A stretch of 64,000 nt of DNA from JBEVJK01 sp963791325 (lineage in GTDB: Bacteria > Pseudomonadota > Alphaproteobacteria > Rhizobiales > Rhizobiaceae): assembly GCA_963791325.1 (NCBI GenBank), contig CAWBRU010000002.1, forward strand, positions 372,001-436,000, read 5' to 3'. Made by a program: the position numbers and the translations under genes. Below the pieces are notes generated by a model that made no database searches, was not told the origin of the DNA, and saw only the letters and a list, made by a program, of their open reading frames with translations. Positions 45,477 through 53,439 of the stretch are shown here, piece after piece (the first letter of the stretch is position 1; the number at the start of each line of letters is the position of its first letter).

Positions 45477-46453
45477 TCGTCGACCCATGCCTTGCGGTTC
45501 TTGGCCACCTCGGCAGGCGGCAGCGCCAGGCTGTTGACCGGCTTGACCAGCGCGTCGAAGGCCGGGTTCAGCGGCTTGGAGGTCGCCGCGGCGGGGAACA
45601 TCCAATTGGTCTCGGGAATGATGTCCTGGAAGGCCGGCGTGGCGATGAAGCGGAGGAAGCGCTGGGCGAGCGGATTGTTCGCGCCCGCGGTGGTGATCCC
45701 GGCCACTTCGACCTCGATGTAATGGCCCTCGGCGAAGGCCGCGGCCTGGTAACGGCGGCTGTCCTCGGCGATCACATGGTAGGCCGGCGAGGTGGTATAA
45801 GAGAGCACCATCGGCGCCTCGCCCTTGGTGAACAGGCCATAGGCCTCGCTCCAGCCGGGGGTGACGGTGAGCACGCGCGGCTTCAGCTTGGCCCAGGCGT
45901 CGGCCGCCTGATCGCCGTAGACGGCCTTCATCCAGAGCAGCAGGCCAAGCCCGGGCGTCGAGGTGCGCGGATCCTCGATGACGATCTTCTTGTCGGGATC
46001 GCCCTCGACCAGCGCCTTCAGGCTGTCGGGCGGATTTTTGATCGTCTGGGTGTCGTAGACGACAGCGAAATAGCCGTAGTCGAACGGCACGAAAAGCGTG
46101 TCGGTCCAGCCGCCGGGAACGGTGAAGGCGGCGCTGTCGACGCCATGCGGCACGAACAGGCCCGTGTCGGCCGCCTCGGCGGTCAGATTGGTGTCGAGCC
46201 CCAGCACGACGTCGGCCTTGGTCGCCTTGCCTTCGAGCTTGACGCGGTTGAGCAAAGCGACGCCGTCGACCACAGAGACGAAGTTCAGCGTGCAGCCGCA
46301 GTCGGCTTCGAACGCCTTCTTGATCTGCGGTCCCGCGCCCCACTCGGCGGTGAAGCCTTCGTAGGTGTAGACCGTGAGCGTGCCGGATGCCGCGGCGGGA
46401 AACACCCCGCCTTCGAGAAACAGGAGAGATAATATGTATATACAAATGCGCAT
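45452..46453 (-). CDS. thiB: Thiamine ABC transporter substrate-binding protein
   Basis: A 333-residue periplasmic binding protein with a signal peptide (MRICIYILSLLFLEGGVFPA, then AAASG). Typical ThiB/iron-binding-family motifs: LTVYTYEGFTAEWGAGPQIK near residue 25, FDYGYFAVVYDTQTIKNPP near 120, DPRTSTPGLGLLLWMKAVYG near 160, and PMVLSYTTSPAYHVIAEDSR near 212. GGAGG stands 6 nt before the ATG. A TPP riboswitch lies upstream in the leader, so uptake is switched off when TPP is plentiful. Confidence 0.94.
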   Translation of the reverse strand: MRICIYILSLLFLEGGVFPAAASGTLTVYTYEGFTAEWGAGPQIKKAFEADCGCTLNFVSVVDGVALLNRVKLEGKATKADVVLGLDTNLTAEAADTGLFVPHGVDSAAFTVPGGWTDTLFVPFDYGYFAVVYDTQTIKNPPDSLKALVEGDPDKKIVIEDPRTSTPGLGLLLWMKAVYGDQAADAWAKLKPRVLTVTPGWSEAYGLFTKGEAPMVLSYTTSPAYHVIAEDSRRYQAAAFAEGHYIEVEVAGITTAGANNPLAQRFLRFIATPAFQDIIPETNWMFPAAATSKPLNPAFDALVKPVNSLALPPAEVAKNRKAWVDEWLSAMSR

Positions 46454-46503
46454 GCTGCGCCTCCTTCGCGATTTCGATCAAGGAACGAGGCGCCATGGCA
46501 GCG

Positions 46504-46610
46504 TCTAATCCCTCCGCCGGTACAAACCGGATCAGGTTCAGCGGGTTGGCCGGGACGGTCCCGTTTGCCTCTCAGCCGGATCGCACTGCATGCGTCCGGC
46601 ACCCCGTTAG
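46504..46610 (-). promoter_or_regulatory. TPP riboswitch (THI element) controlling thiBPQ
   Basis: On the minus strand the leader contains CGGGGTGCC, then GGCTGAGAGGC with the invariant CTGAGA, and ACCCGCTGAACCTGATCCGG, then TACCGGCGGAGGGA. These are the conserved P2/J3-2/P4-P5 segments of the thiamine pyrophosphate aptamer in the correct order. It ends about 50 nt before thiB, close to the GGAGG. Whether control is by translation or termination is not clear, though no U-tract terminator is seen. Confidence 0.95.
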
Positions 46611-46711
46611 AGCACTCCGACATTAATGCCGCAGACGGGGTGTCGGCAAGCGGCTGAATCAATCCTGTCCGCCTTCCGTTTTCGCCCGCCCGCGTGTAGA
46701 GGCCTTCAGCC

Positions 46712-47383
46712 ATGAACGCCTTCACCCTGCTCCTCGGCGGCGAGCTCGTCCGCACGCCGAGGCTCGACGCGCAGACCGCCGGCACGCGGGTGATCGCGGC
46801 CGATGCCGGCATCCTCCATGCCGCGCCGCTCGGGCTTGCGCCGGAGCTGTGGGTCGGCGATTTCGACTCGGTGCCGGCAGAGCTTCGCGACGCCTTCCCC
46901 GAGGTCGAGCGCCGGGTGTTTCCGGCGGACAAGGACCGGACCGACGGCGAAATCGCCATCGATGCGGCGCTGGCGCTCGGCGCGCGCAGCCTGGTGATGG
47001 CCGGCGCCTTCGGCGGTCCGCGCGCCGACCATGCCTTCCTCCATTTGACGGCGGCCGTGCGGCTGGCAGAAGCCGGCATCGACGTCGTGCTCACCAGCGG
47101 GCCGCAGGAGGGCGTGCCGCTCCGTCCGGGACGAACCGCGTTCGACTATGCGCAAGGCACGCCGTTCTCGATCATCGCCTTCACCGAACTCTCCGGGCTC
47201 AGCCTTGCCGGAGCCAAATGGCCGCTGACGGCGATCGACTTGCCCTTCGGCTCCTCGCTCACCATCTCCAACGCGGTCAGCGGACGCCTGACGGCCGAGC
47301 TCGGCCGTGGCCGGGCGATGCTGATCGCTCACCCCTTTGCCGAGCCGAAGGCCGCCGATGGCACCGCCGATCCTGCGTCTTGA
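46712..47383 (+). CDS. thiN: Thiamine diphosphokinase
   Basis: A 223-residue enzyme that pyrophosphorylates thiamine to TPP using ATP. Seen: LLLGGELVRTPRL at the N-terminus, VIAADAGILHAAPLG near residue 28, LWVGDFDSVPAEL near 46, the catalytic DKDRTDGEIAID near 73, GAFGGPRADHAFLHL near 98 and SSLTISNAVSGRL near 185. It is divergent from the thiamine importer genes and completes a salvage pathway. Its 3' end overlaps the ABC-F gene by 26 nt. Confidence 0.94.
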   Translation: MNAFTLLLGGELVRTPRLDAQTAGTRVIAADAGILHAAPLGLAPELWVGDFDSVPAELRDAFPEVERRVFPADKDRTDGEIAIDAALALGARSLVMAGAFGGPRADHAFLHLTAAVRLAEAGIDVVLTSGPQEGVPLRPGRTAFDYAQGTPFSIIAFTELSGLSLAGAKWPLTAIDLPFGSSLTISNAVSGRLTAELGRGRAMLIAHPFAEPKAADGTADPAS

Positions 47384-49169
47384 CGATATTCGCCTGACCT
47401 TCGGCGGCGCGCCGCTGCTGGACGATGCCTCGCTGTCGGTGTCGGCCGGCGATCGGATCGCGCTGGTCGGCCGCAACGGCTCCGGCAAATCGACCCTGCT
47501 GAAGATCGCGGCCGGCCAGGTCGAGCCCCAGGACGGCACCATCTTCCGGCAGCCTTCGACCACGGTGCGCTATCTTCCGCAAGAGCCGGATCTCGACGGT
47601 TTTGCCGATGTCGCCGCCTATGTCGCAGCCGGGCTCGGCCCGGGCGATGAGCCCCACCGCGTCACCTATCTCCTCGATCATCTCGGCCTCAGCGGCCGCG
47701 AAATCCCGGCCGAGCTGTCGGGCGGCGAAGCGCGCCGCGCCGCGCTGGCACGGGTACTTGCGCCAAGCCCCGACATCCTGCTGCTCGACGAGCCGACCAA
47801 CCATCTCGACCTCGTGGCCATCGAATGGCTGGAAGAGGAGCTGGCGCGCTCAGGGTCGGCCGTGGTCGTCATCTCGCACGACCGGCGGTTCCTCGAGCGG
47901 GTCTCGCGGGCCACCGTCTGGCTCTATCGTGGCCGCACCCGCCGCCTCGAACGCGGCTTTGCTGCGTTCGAGACATGGCGCGACACCCTGCTCGAGGAGG
48001 AAGAGCGCGACCAGCACAAGCTCGGCCGCCAGATCCTGCGCGAGGAGCACTGGCTGCGCTACGGCGTCACCGCCCGGCGCACCCGCAACATGCGCCGGCT
48101 GGGCGAGCTGCAGGCCATGCGCCAGCGGTTCCGCAACCACCGCGGCGCCGAGGGCACCGCCAGGCTTGCCGCTGCCGAGGCGCAGGATTCGGGCAAGCTG
48201 GTGATCGAGGCGATCGGCATCGGCAAAAGCTTCGGCGAGCAGCCGGTGGTGCGCGACTTCTCGATCCGCATCCAGCGCGGCGACCGCATCGGCCTGGTCG
48301 GCCCGAACGGCGCCGGCAAGACCACGCTTCTTTCGCTGCTCACCGGCGCTCTTGAGCCCGATACGGGGACGGTCCGGCTGGGCGTCAGGCTGGAGATCGC
48401 CACCCTCGATCAGATGCGTGCCGCACTCGACCCGGACGAGACGCTGGCCCATTTCCTCACCGACGGCCGCGGCGAAAGCGTCGTCGTCAATGGCGAGGTG
48501 CGCCACGTCGTTTCCTACATGAAGGACTTCCTGTTCAAGCCGGACCAGGCCAAGACGCCGATCCGCGAGCTTTCGGGCGGCGAGCGGGCCCGGCTGATGC
48601 TGGCACGGGTGCTGTCGCGGCCGGCCAACCTGCTCGTGCTGGACGAACCGACCAACGACCTCGACATGGAAACGCTCGATCTTTTGCAGGAGCTCATCGC
48701 CGGATTTCCCGGCACCGTGCTCCTGGTCAGCCACGACCGCGATTTTCTCGACCGCACCGTCGGCGCCGTCATTGCGCCCGAGGCCGGCGGCCGCTGGCTG
48801 ATCTATGCCGGCGGCTACACCGACATGCTTGCCCAGCGCAAAGGCGTCGGCCTTGCCGGGCGGCGGCGCGAGGCCGCCGGGCGGCCGGCCGAAGCGGCGG
48901 CTCCGTCTGCCGTTCCCGCCAAGGCGGCGCCGCGCAAGCTGTCCTACAAGCAGAAATTCGCGCTCGAAACCCTGCCGGGACGGATCGACGCGGCCAGCCG
49001 CGAGATTGCCGGGCTGGAGGCCGAGATGGCCGACCCGGCGCTCTACGGCCGCAATCGCCAGGCCTTTGCTGAAACGGCGGCAGGCCTGGAACGCCGCCGC
49101 CGGGAATTGGCCCGCATGGAGGAGGAATGGCTGGAACTGGAATTGTTGCGCGAGGAGCTTGAAGGCTGA
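47358..49169 (+). CDS. ABC-F family ATPase (Uup-like)
   Basis: A 603-residue protein with two ABC domains and no membrane segments. First domain: Walker A LVGRNGSGKSTLLKIAAGQV near residue 35, signature LSGGEARRAALARVLAPSPD and DEPTNHLD. Second: LVGPNGAGKTTLLSLLTGAL near 315, LSGGERARLMLARVLSRPAN and DEPTNDLD. The inter-domain linker is helical (about 230-285), and the C-terminal coiled coil (KLSYKQKFALETLPGRIDAA onward) is of Uup type. ABC-F proteins act on ribosomes or branched DNA; Uup lowers precise transposon excision. It starts inside thiN. Confidence 0.93.
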   Translation: MAPPILRLDDIRLTFGGAPLLDDASLSVSAGDRIALVGRNGSGKSTLLKIAAGQVEPQDGTIFRQPSTTVRYLPQEPDLDGFADVAAYVAAGLGPGDEPHRVTYLLDHLGLSGREIPAELSGGEARRAALARVLAPSPDILLLDEPTNHLDLVAIEWLEEELARSGSAVVVISHDRRFLERVSRATVWLYRGRTRRLERGFAAFETWRDTLLEEEERDQHKLGRQILREEHWLRYGVTARRTRNMRRLGELQAMRQRFRNHRGAEGTARLAAAEAQDSGKLVIEAIGIGKSFGEQPVVRDFSIRIQRGDRIGLVGPNGAGKTTLLSLLTGALEPDTGTVRLGVRLEIATLDQMRAALDPDETLAHFLTDGRGESVVVNGEVRHVVSYMKDFLFKPDQAKTPIRELSGGERARLMLARVLSRPANLLVLDEPTNDLDMETLDLLQELIAGFPGTVLLVSHDRDFLDRTVGAVIAPEAGGRWLIYAGGYTDMLAQRKGVGLAGRRREAAGRPAEAAAPSAVPAKAAPRKLSYKQKFALETLPGRIDAASREIAGLEAEMADPALYGRNRQAFAETAAGLERRRRELARMEEEWLELELLREELEG

Positions 49170-49211
49170 GCGGTTCGATGCCCGGCCCGCCGCAGCGGCC
49201 CGACAATCCGA

Positions 49212-49583
49212 CTATTGCAGCGGCCGCGTCGCGCTCAGCCGGGTCGCCAGGCCCTCCATCCGCTCGGCCAATATGCTGAGCGCGCCGGTCAGCGCCGCAT
49301 CGTTCTTGTCGGCCTTGTTCAGCGCGTCGTCGCGGGTCTTCTTCAGGCCGCTGATCTCGTTCTCCAAGGCCTTGATGCGCTTCTGCAGCTCGGAGAGCTC
49401 GTCCATCACCATGATCCCGGCCATCACGGTGATGCGCTGGTCGCCGATCTCGCCGAACGAGGCCTTGAGGTGCGAGACGTAGCGGTCGAAGCGCTCGCCG
49501 AGATCGAGCAGGTGCTCCTCCTGGCCTTCGTCGCAGGCCATCCGATAGGCCTTGCCGTCGATCGTCACCGTCACTTGCGCCAT
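49212..49583 (-). CDS. zapA: Cell division protein ZapA
   Basis: A 123-residue ZapA. The N-terminal domain begins MAQVTVTIDGKAYRMACDEG, with QEEHLLDLGERFDRYVSHLK next, followed by ITVMAGIMVMDELSELQKRI and a C-terminal coiled coil to residue 115. ZapA bundles FtsZ filaments at the division site. It lies 10 nt after the DUF4164 gene and is convergent with the ABC-F gene. A 6S RNA gene, sometimes found beside zapA, is not seen in the short gap. Confidence 0.93.
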   Translation of the reverse strand: MAQVTVTIDGKAYRMACDEGQEEHLLDLGERFDRYVSHLKASFGEIGDQRITVMAGIMVMDELSELQKRIKALENEISGLKKTRDDALNKADKNDAALTGALSILAERMEGLATRLSATRPLQ

Positions 49584-49593
49584 CGCCGGCCCC

Positions 49594-49875
49594 CTACCTG
49601 TCGAGCACCGCGCGGATGGTCTCCATTGCCGAGACCAGCCGGCGCGACACTTCCTTGTTGGCCTCTTCGAGGCGCTCGGCGCGCGATTCCGAATTGTCGA
49701 GTTCTTGGGCGAGCCGCGAGCGGTCGGCGTTCATGCGCTGGACCTCGGCCTCCGCCTCGCCATAGTCCTGATCCTGCTCCAGGCGGTGCGCGACAGCGTG
49801 CTCCAAACCCTCGATGGCCCTGCCGAGGCGAACGATCACCTCCTTGAGTGTGGTTTCCCCGGCCATGGCTCCCAT
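49594..49875 (-). CDS. DUF4164 coiled-coil protein
   Basis: A 93-residue protein almost wholly heptad-patterned (KEVIVRLGRAIEGLEHAVAH; NADRSRLAQELDNSESRAER), matching the DUF4164 family that precedes zapA in Hyphomicrobiales. A role with ZapA in division is suggested by context only. Three in-frame starts compete (GTG 49884, ATG 49875, ATG 49866); 49875 is used because 49866 has its GGGAG only 2 nt away. Confidence 0.82.
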   Translation of the reverse strand: MGAMAGETTLKEVIVRLGRAIEGLEHAVAHRLEQDQDYGEAEAEVQRMNADRSRLAQELDNSESRAERLEEANKEVSRRLVSAMETIRAVLDR

Positions 49876-50049
49876 TCTACCCACCCCGGCGCCCGAATCG
49901 CCCGTTTCAGACGCTTTATGACTGAAACATTAAGCGCCGGCTCAAAGCCCCGTCAACAAAAGCATTTGCCGTTTCCCCCGCAAACCGGAGCCGTGGTAAA
50001 CCGGCGCCATCGCCGCGCGCCCCGGCATCGGGCTTGGGCTTTAGCTGAA

Positions 50050-50076
50050 TTGACAGAGCGCATTCACCTGCTATGT
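50050..50076 (+). promoter_or_regulatory. Predicted housekeeping promoter for tkt
   Basis: TTGACA at 50050-50055 and CTATGT at 50071-50076, spaced 15 bp (16 bp if TATGTC is taken as -10), about 60 bp before the tkt start. No other promoter-like pair is evident in the 260-bp divergent spacer. Confidence 0.5.
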
Positions 50077-50136
50077 CTCCGGGCAGCTTCCGATGGGGCA
50101 GCCGAGCCCCCAGCATCCAGCAGCGGGTGAGAGACG

Positions 50137-52134
50137 ATGACCACACGCGAAAGCCATGATCGCTTGGCCAATGCGATCCGCTTCCTAGCCGCCGATGCTG
50201 TCGAAAAGGCCAATTCGGGCCATCCCGGGCTGCCCATGGGGGCGGCCGACGTCGCCACCGTGCTGTTCACCCGCTATCTGAAATTCGATCCGCTCGACCC
50301 GCATTGGCCCGACCGCGACCGCTTCGTGCTGTCGGCCGGACATGGCTCGATGCTGCTTTACTCGCTGCTCTATCTGACCGGCTATGAGGACATGACGATC
50401 GATCAGATCGAGAATTTCCGCCAGCTCGGCTCACGCACCGCCGGCCATCCGGAATACGGCCACGCGGCCGGCATCGAGACGACCACCGGGCCGCTCGGCC
50501 AGGGAATCGGCAATTCCGTCGGCATGGCGCTCGCCGAACGGATCCTCAATGCCCAGTTCGGCGACGACCTCGTCAACCACCGCACCTATGCGCTGTGCGG
50601 CGACGGCTGCCTGATGGAAGGTATCAGCCAGGAGGCGCTGACGCTCGCCGGTCATCTCCGGCTGAACAAGCTGACGCTGTTCTGGGACAACAACCATATC
50701 TCGATCGACGGCGCCGTGTCGCTCGCCGATTCGACCAACCAGGAACAGCGGTTCGCGGCTTCCGGCTGGCACACGATCGCCATCGACGGCCACGACCCGG
50801 ACGCCATCGCCAACGCCATCGAGGAGGCCCAGCACTCCGACCGGCCGACCTTCATCGCCGCGCGCACCACCATCGGCTTCGGCGCGCCGACACGGGCCGG
50901 CACCAACAAGGCGCACGGCTCGCCGCTCGGCGCAGAGGAAATTGCCGGCGCCCGCAAGGCGCTCGATTGGCCCTATCCGGCGTTCGAGGTGCCTTCCGAA
51001 ATCCTCAGCGCCTGGCGTCAGGCCGGCCAGCGCTCGGCCGGCATACGCGATGCCTGGGACAAGCGCCTGGCCGGCGCCGCCGGCGAGGTGCGCTCGGAAT
51101 TCGGGCGGCGGATCAAGGGCGAGCTGCCGTCCGCTTTCGATGAGGCCATCGTCGCCTACAAGCAGAAGCTGGTCGCCGACAAGCCCAAGGTGGCGACCCG
51201 CAAAGCCTCCGAAATGGCGCTCGAGGTGGTCAATGCCGTCGTGCCGGAGACGGTCGGCGGCTCGGCTGACCTGACCGGCTCGAACAACACCAAGACCAGC
51301 CAGACCAAGGAAATCAGGCCGGGCGACTTCAACGGCCGCTACGTGCATTATGGGGTGCGTGAGCACGGCATGGCCGCAGCGCTCAACGGCATGGCGCTGC
51401 ATGGCGGCCTGATCCCCTATTCCGGCACCTTCCTGGTGTTTTCCGACTATGCCCGGCCGGCGATGCGGCTGGCCTCGCTGATGGGTATCCGCTCGATCTT
51501 CGTCATGACCCATGATTCGATCGGGCTCGGCGAAGACGGTCCCACCCACCAGCCGGTCGAGCAGCTGGCGGCGCTGCGCGCCATCCCCAACCACCAGGTG
51601 TTTCGTCCGGCCGATGCCACCGAGACCGCCGAATGCTGGCAGCTGGCGCTGGAATCGCACACCACCCCATCGACCCTGGCGCTGACCCGCCAGAACCTGC
51701 CGGCCCTGCGGACCGAGTTCGTCACCGACAATCTTTGCCGGTACGGCGCCTATGAGCTGGTCCCTGCCGAGGGTGGCGACGCCGAAGTGACCCTGTTTGC
51801 CAGCGGCTCGGAAGTCGAGATCGCGGTCGCGGCGCGCCGGCTCCTGCAGGACCGCGGCCACCCGGCCCGCGTCGTCTCGGTCCCGGTGTTCGAGCTGTTC
51901 GACAAGCAAGGCGAGGCCTATCGCAAAAAAGTCATCGGCCGGGCGCGGGTCAAGGTGGCCATCGAGGCTGCCGTGCGCGAGGGCTGGGACCAGTTCATCG
52001 GCGCCGACGGCATCTTCATCGGCATGAAGGGTTTCGGCGCCAGCGGCCCGTATGAAAAGCTCTACCCGCATTTCGGCATCACCGCCGAAGCCGCCGCCGA
52101 CGCCGCCGAGGCGCGCTTGGCCGGCCGCAGCTGA
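50137..52134 (+). CDS. tkt: Transketolase
   Basis: A 665-residue TPP enzyme that moves two-carbon ketol units in the pentose phosphate pathway. Motifs: KANSGHPGLPMGAADVATVL near residue 26, TTGPLGQGIGNSVGMALAER near 112, and the TPP/Mg motif GDGCLMEGISQEALTLAGHL near 154 ending in WDNN. The pyrimidine-domain Glu lies in VHYGVREHGMAAALNGMALH near 405, and THDSIGLGEDGPTHQPVEQL near 460. gap and pgk follow on the same strand. Confidence 0.96.
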   Translation: MTTRESHDRLANAIRFLAADAVEKANSGHPGLPMGAADVATVLFTRYLKFDPLDPHWPDRDRFVLSAGHGSMLLYSLLYLTGYEDMTIDQIENFRQLGSRTAGHPEYGHAAGIETTTGPLGQGIGNSVGMALAERILNAQFGDDLVNHRTYALCGDGCLMEGISQEALTLAGHLRLNKLTLFWDNNHISIDGAVSLADSTNQEQRFAASGWHTIAIDGHDPDAIANAIEEAQHSDRPTFIAARTTIGFGAPTRAGTNKAHGSPLGAEEIAGARKALDWPYPAFEVPSEILSAWRQAGQRSAGIRDAWDKRLAGAAGEVRSEFGRRIKGELPSAFDEAIVAYKQKLVADKPKVATRKASEMALEVVNAVVPETVGGSADLTGSNNTKTSQTKEIRPGDFNGRYVHYGVREHGMAAALNGMALHGGLIPYSGTFLVFSDYARPAMRLASLMGIRSIFVMTHDSIGLGEDGPTHQPVEQLAALRAIPNHQVFRPADATETAECWQLALESHTTPSTLALTRQNLPALRTEFVTDNLCRYGAYELVPAEGGDAEVTLFASGSEVEIAVAARRLLQDRGHPARVVSVPVFELFDKQGEAYRKKVIGRARVKVAIEAAVREGWDQFIGADGIFIGMKGFGASGPYEKLYPHFGITAEAAADAAEARLAGRS

Positions 52135-52280
52135 GTCCGGCCGCGGCGATGAGCCGCGCGGGCATGTCGCACGCTAAAACGATTTAAACGCCGCTCTTCG
52201 TGCTGGATTCGGGGTCTCTCCAACGCTATGGAGACAGCTTGCATCCGCTTCGCGAACTCGCGCTCTCGGGAGATTGAGCA

Positions 52281-53291
52281 ATGACCGTCAGGGTAGCCGT
52301 CAACGGATTTGGACGAATTGGCCGCAACATCGTCCGGGCCATCTACGAAACCGGCCGCAAGGACATCGAAGTTGTCGCGGTCAACGATCTCGGGCCGGTG
52401 GAGACCAACGCCCATCTGCTGCGCTATGACAGCGTCCACGGCCGGTTTCCGCATTCCGTCGACGTCCAGGGCGACACGATCTCGATCGGCCGGGAGAAAT
52501 TCAAGGTGACCGCCATCCGCGATCCGCGCGAGCTTCCCTGGAAGGAGCTCGGCATCGACATCGCGCTGGAATGCACCGGCATCTTCACCGCCCGCGACAA
52601 GGCGGCGGCGCATCTCCAGGCCGGCGCCAAGCGGGTCATCGTCTCGGCTCCGGCGGACGGCGCCGACTTCACCGTGGTCTACGGCATCAACCACGATCAG
52701 CTCACCAAGGACCATCTGGTGATCTCGAATGCCTCGTGCACGACCAACTGCCTGGCGCCGCTCGCGGCGGTGGTGCATGAGGTGGTCGGCATCGAGAAAG
52801 GAATGATGACCACCATCCATTCCTACACCGGCGACCAGCCGACGCTCGACACCCTGCACAAGGATCTCTATCGCGGCCGGGCGGCGGCCCTGTCGCAGAT
52901 CCCGACCTCGACCGGTGCCGCCAAGGCGATCGGACTGGTGCTGCCGGAACTCAAGGGCAAGCTCGACGGCATCTCCATCCGCGTGCCCACCCCCAATGTC
53001 TCGGTGGTCGACCTGAAGGTGGTCAGCAAGCGCAACACCACCGCCAAGGAGCTGAACGACGCGTTCGTGGCGGCCGCCGAAGGCAAGCTCAAGGGCGTGC
53101 TGGCCGTCACCAAGGATCCCAACGTCTCGATCGACTTCAACCACGACCCGCACTCCTCGACCGTGGCGCTCGACCAAACCAAGGTGATGGACGGCAATTT
53201 CGTCTCGGCGCTCTCCTGGTACGACAACGAGTGGGGCTTCTCCAACCGCATGGCCGATACCGCGGTCGCCTTCGGCAAGACCATCGCCTGA
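52281..53291 (+). CDS. gap: Glyceraldehyde-3-phosphate dehydrogenase (type I)
   Basis: A 336-residue GAPDH converting glyceraldehyde-3-phosphate to 1,3-bisphosphoglycerate with NAD(P). Seen: VAVNGFGRIGRNIVRAIYE at the N-terminus, the nucleophile in SNASCTTNCLAPLAAVVHE near residue 152, the catalytic His in MTTIHSYTGDQPTLD near 180, and WYDNEWGFSNRM near the C-terminus. The residue after the NAD-binding strand (VNDLG) is compatible with NAD use. A hairpin terminator follows. Confidence 0.96.
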   Translation: MTVRVAVNGFGRIGRNIVRAIYETGRKDIEVVAVNDLGPVETNAHLLRYDSVHGRFPHSVDVQGDTISIGREKFKVTAIRDPRELPWKELGIDIALECTGIFTARDKAAAHLQAGAKRVIVSAPADGADFTVVYGINHDQLTKDHLVISNASCTTNCLAPLAAVVHEVVGIEKGMMTTIHSYTGDQPTLDTLHKDLYRGRAAALSQIPTSTGAAKAIGLVLPELKGKLDGISIRVPTPNVSVVDLKVVSKRNTTAKELNDAFVAAAEGKLKGVLAVTKDPNVSIDFNHDPHSSTVALDQTKVMDGNFVSALSWYDNEWGFSNRMADTAVAFGKTIA

Positions 53292-53319
53292 CGGCGCCTC
53301 CGGGCGCAGCGTTCCGCAT

Positions 53320-53350
53320 GAAACCGCCCGGCCGATTGCCGGGCGGTTTC
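53320..53350 (+). terminator. Hairpin terminator after gap
   Basis: GAAACCGCCCGGC, loop CGATT, GCCGGGCGGTTTC: a perfect 13-bp stem 28 nt after the gap stop. It lacks a long U-tract, so termination may be partial or Rho-assisted; it may also protect the gap mRNA from 3' decay. Confidence 0.75.
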
Positions 53351-53439
53351 GCATTCCGACCCGCTCAAGGCTTGCCGGCGGCCTTGTGTTGGCCGCACTG
53401 TCGGTGTGAGGCAGAGCGTCCTATCCGGGAAGGCTGCGC

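Noticed and set aside
49170..49211. Position where a 6S RNA might be expected beside zapA
   Set aside because: Only 42 bp lie between the two convergent genes, too short for 6S RNA.
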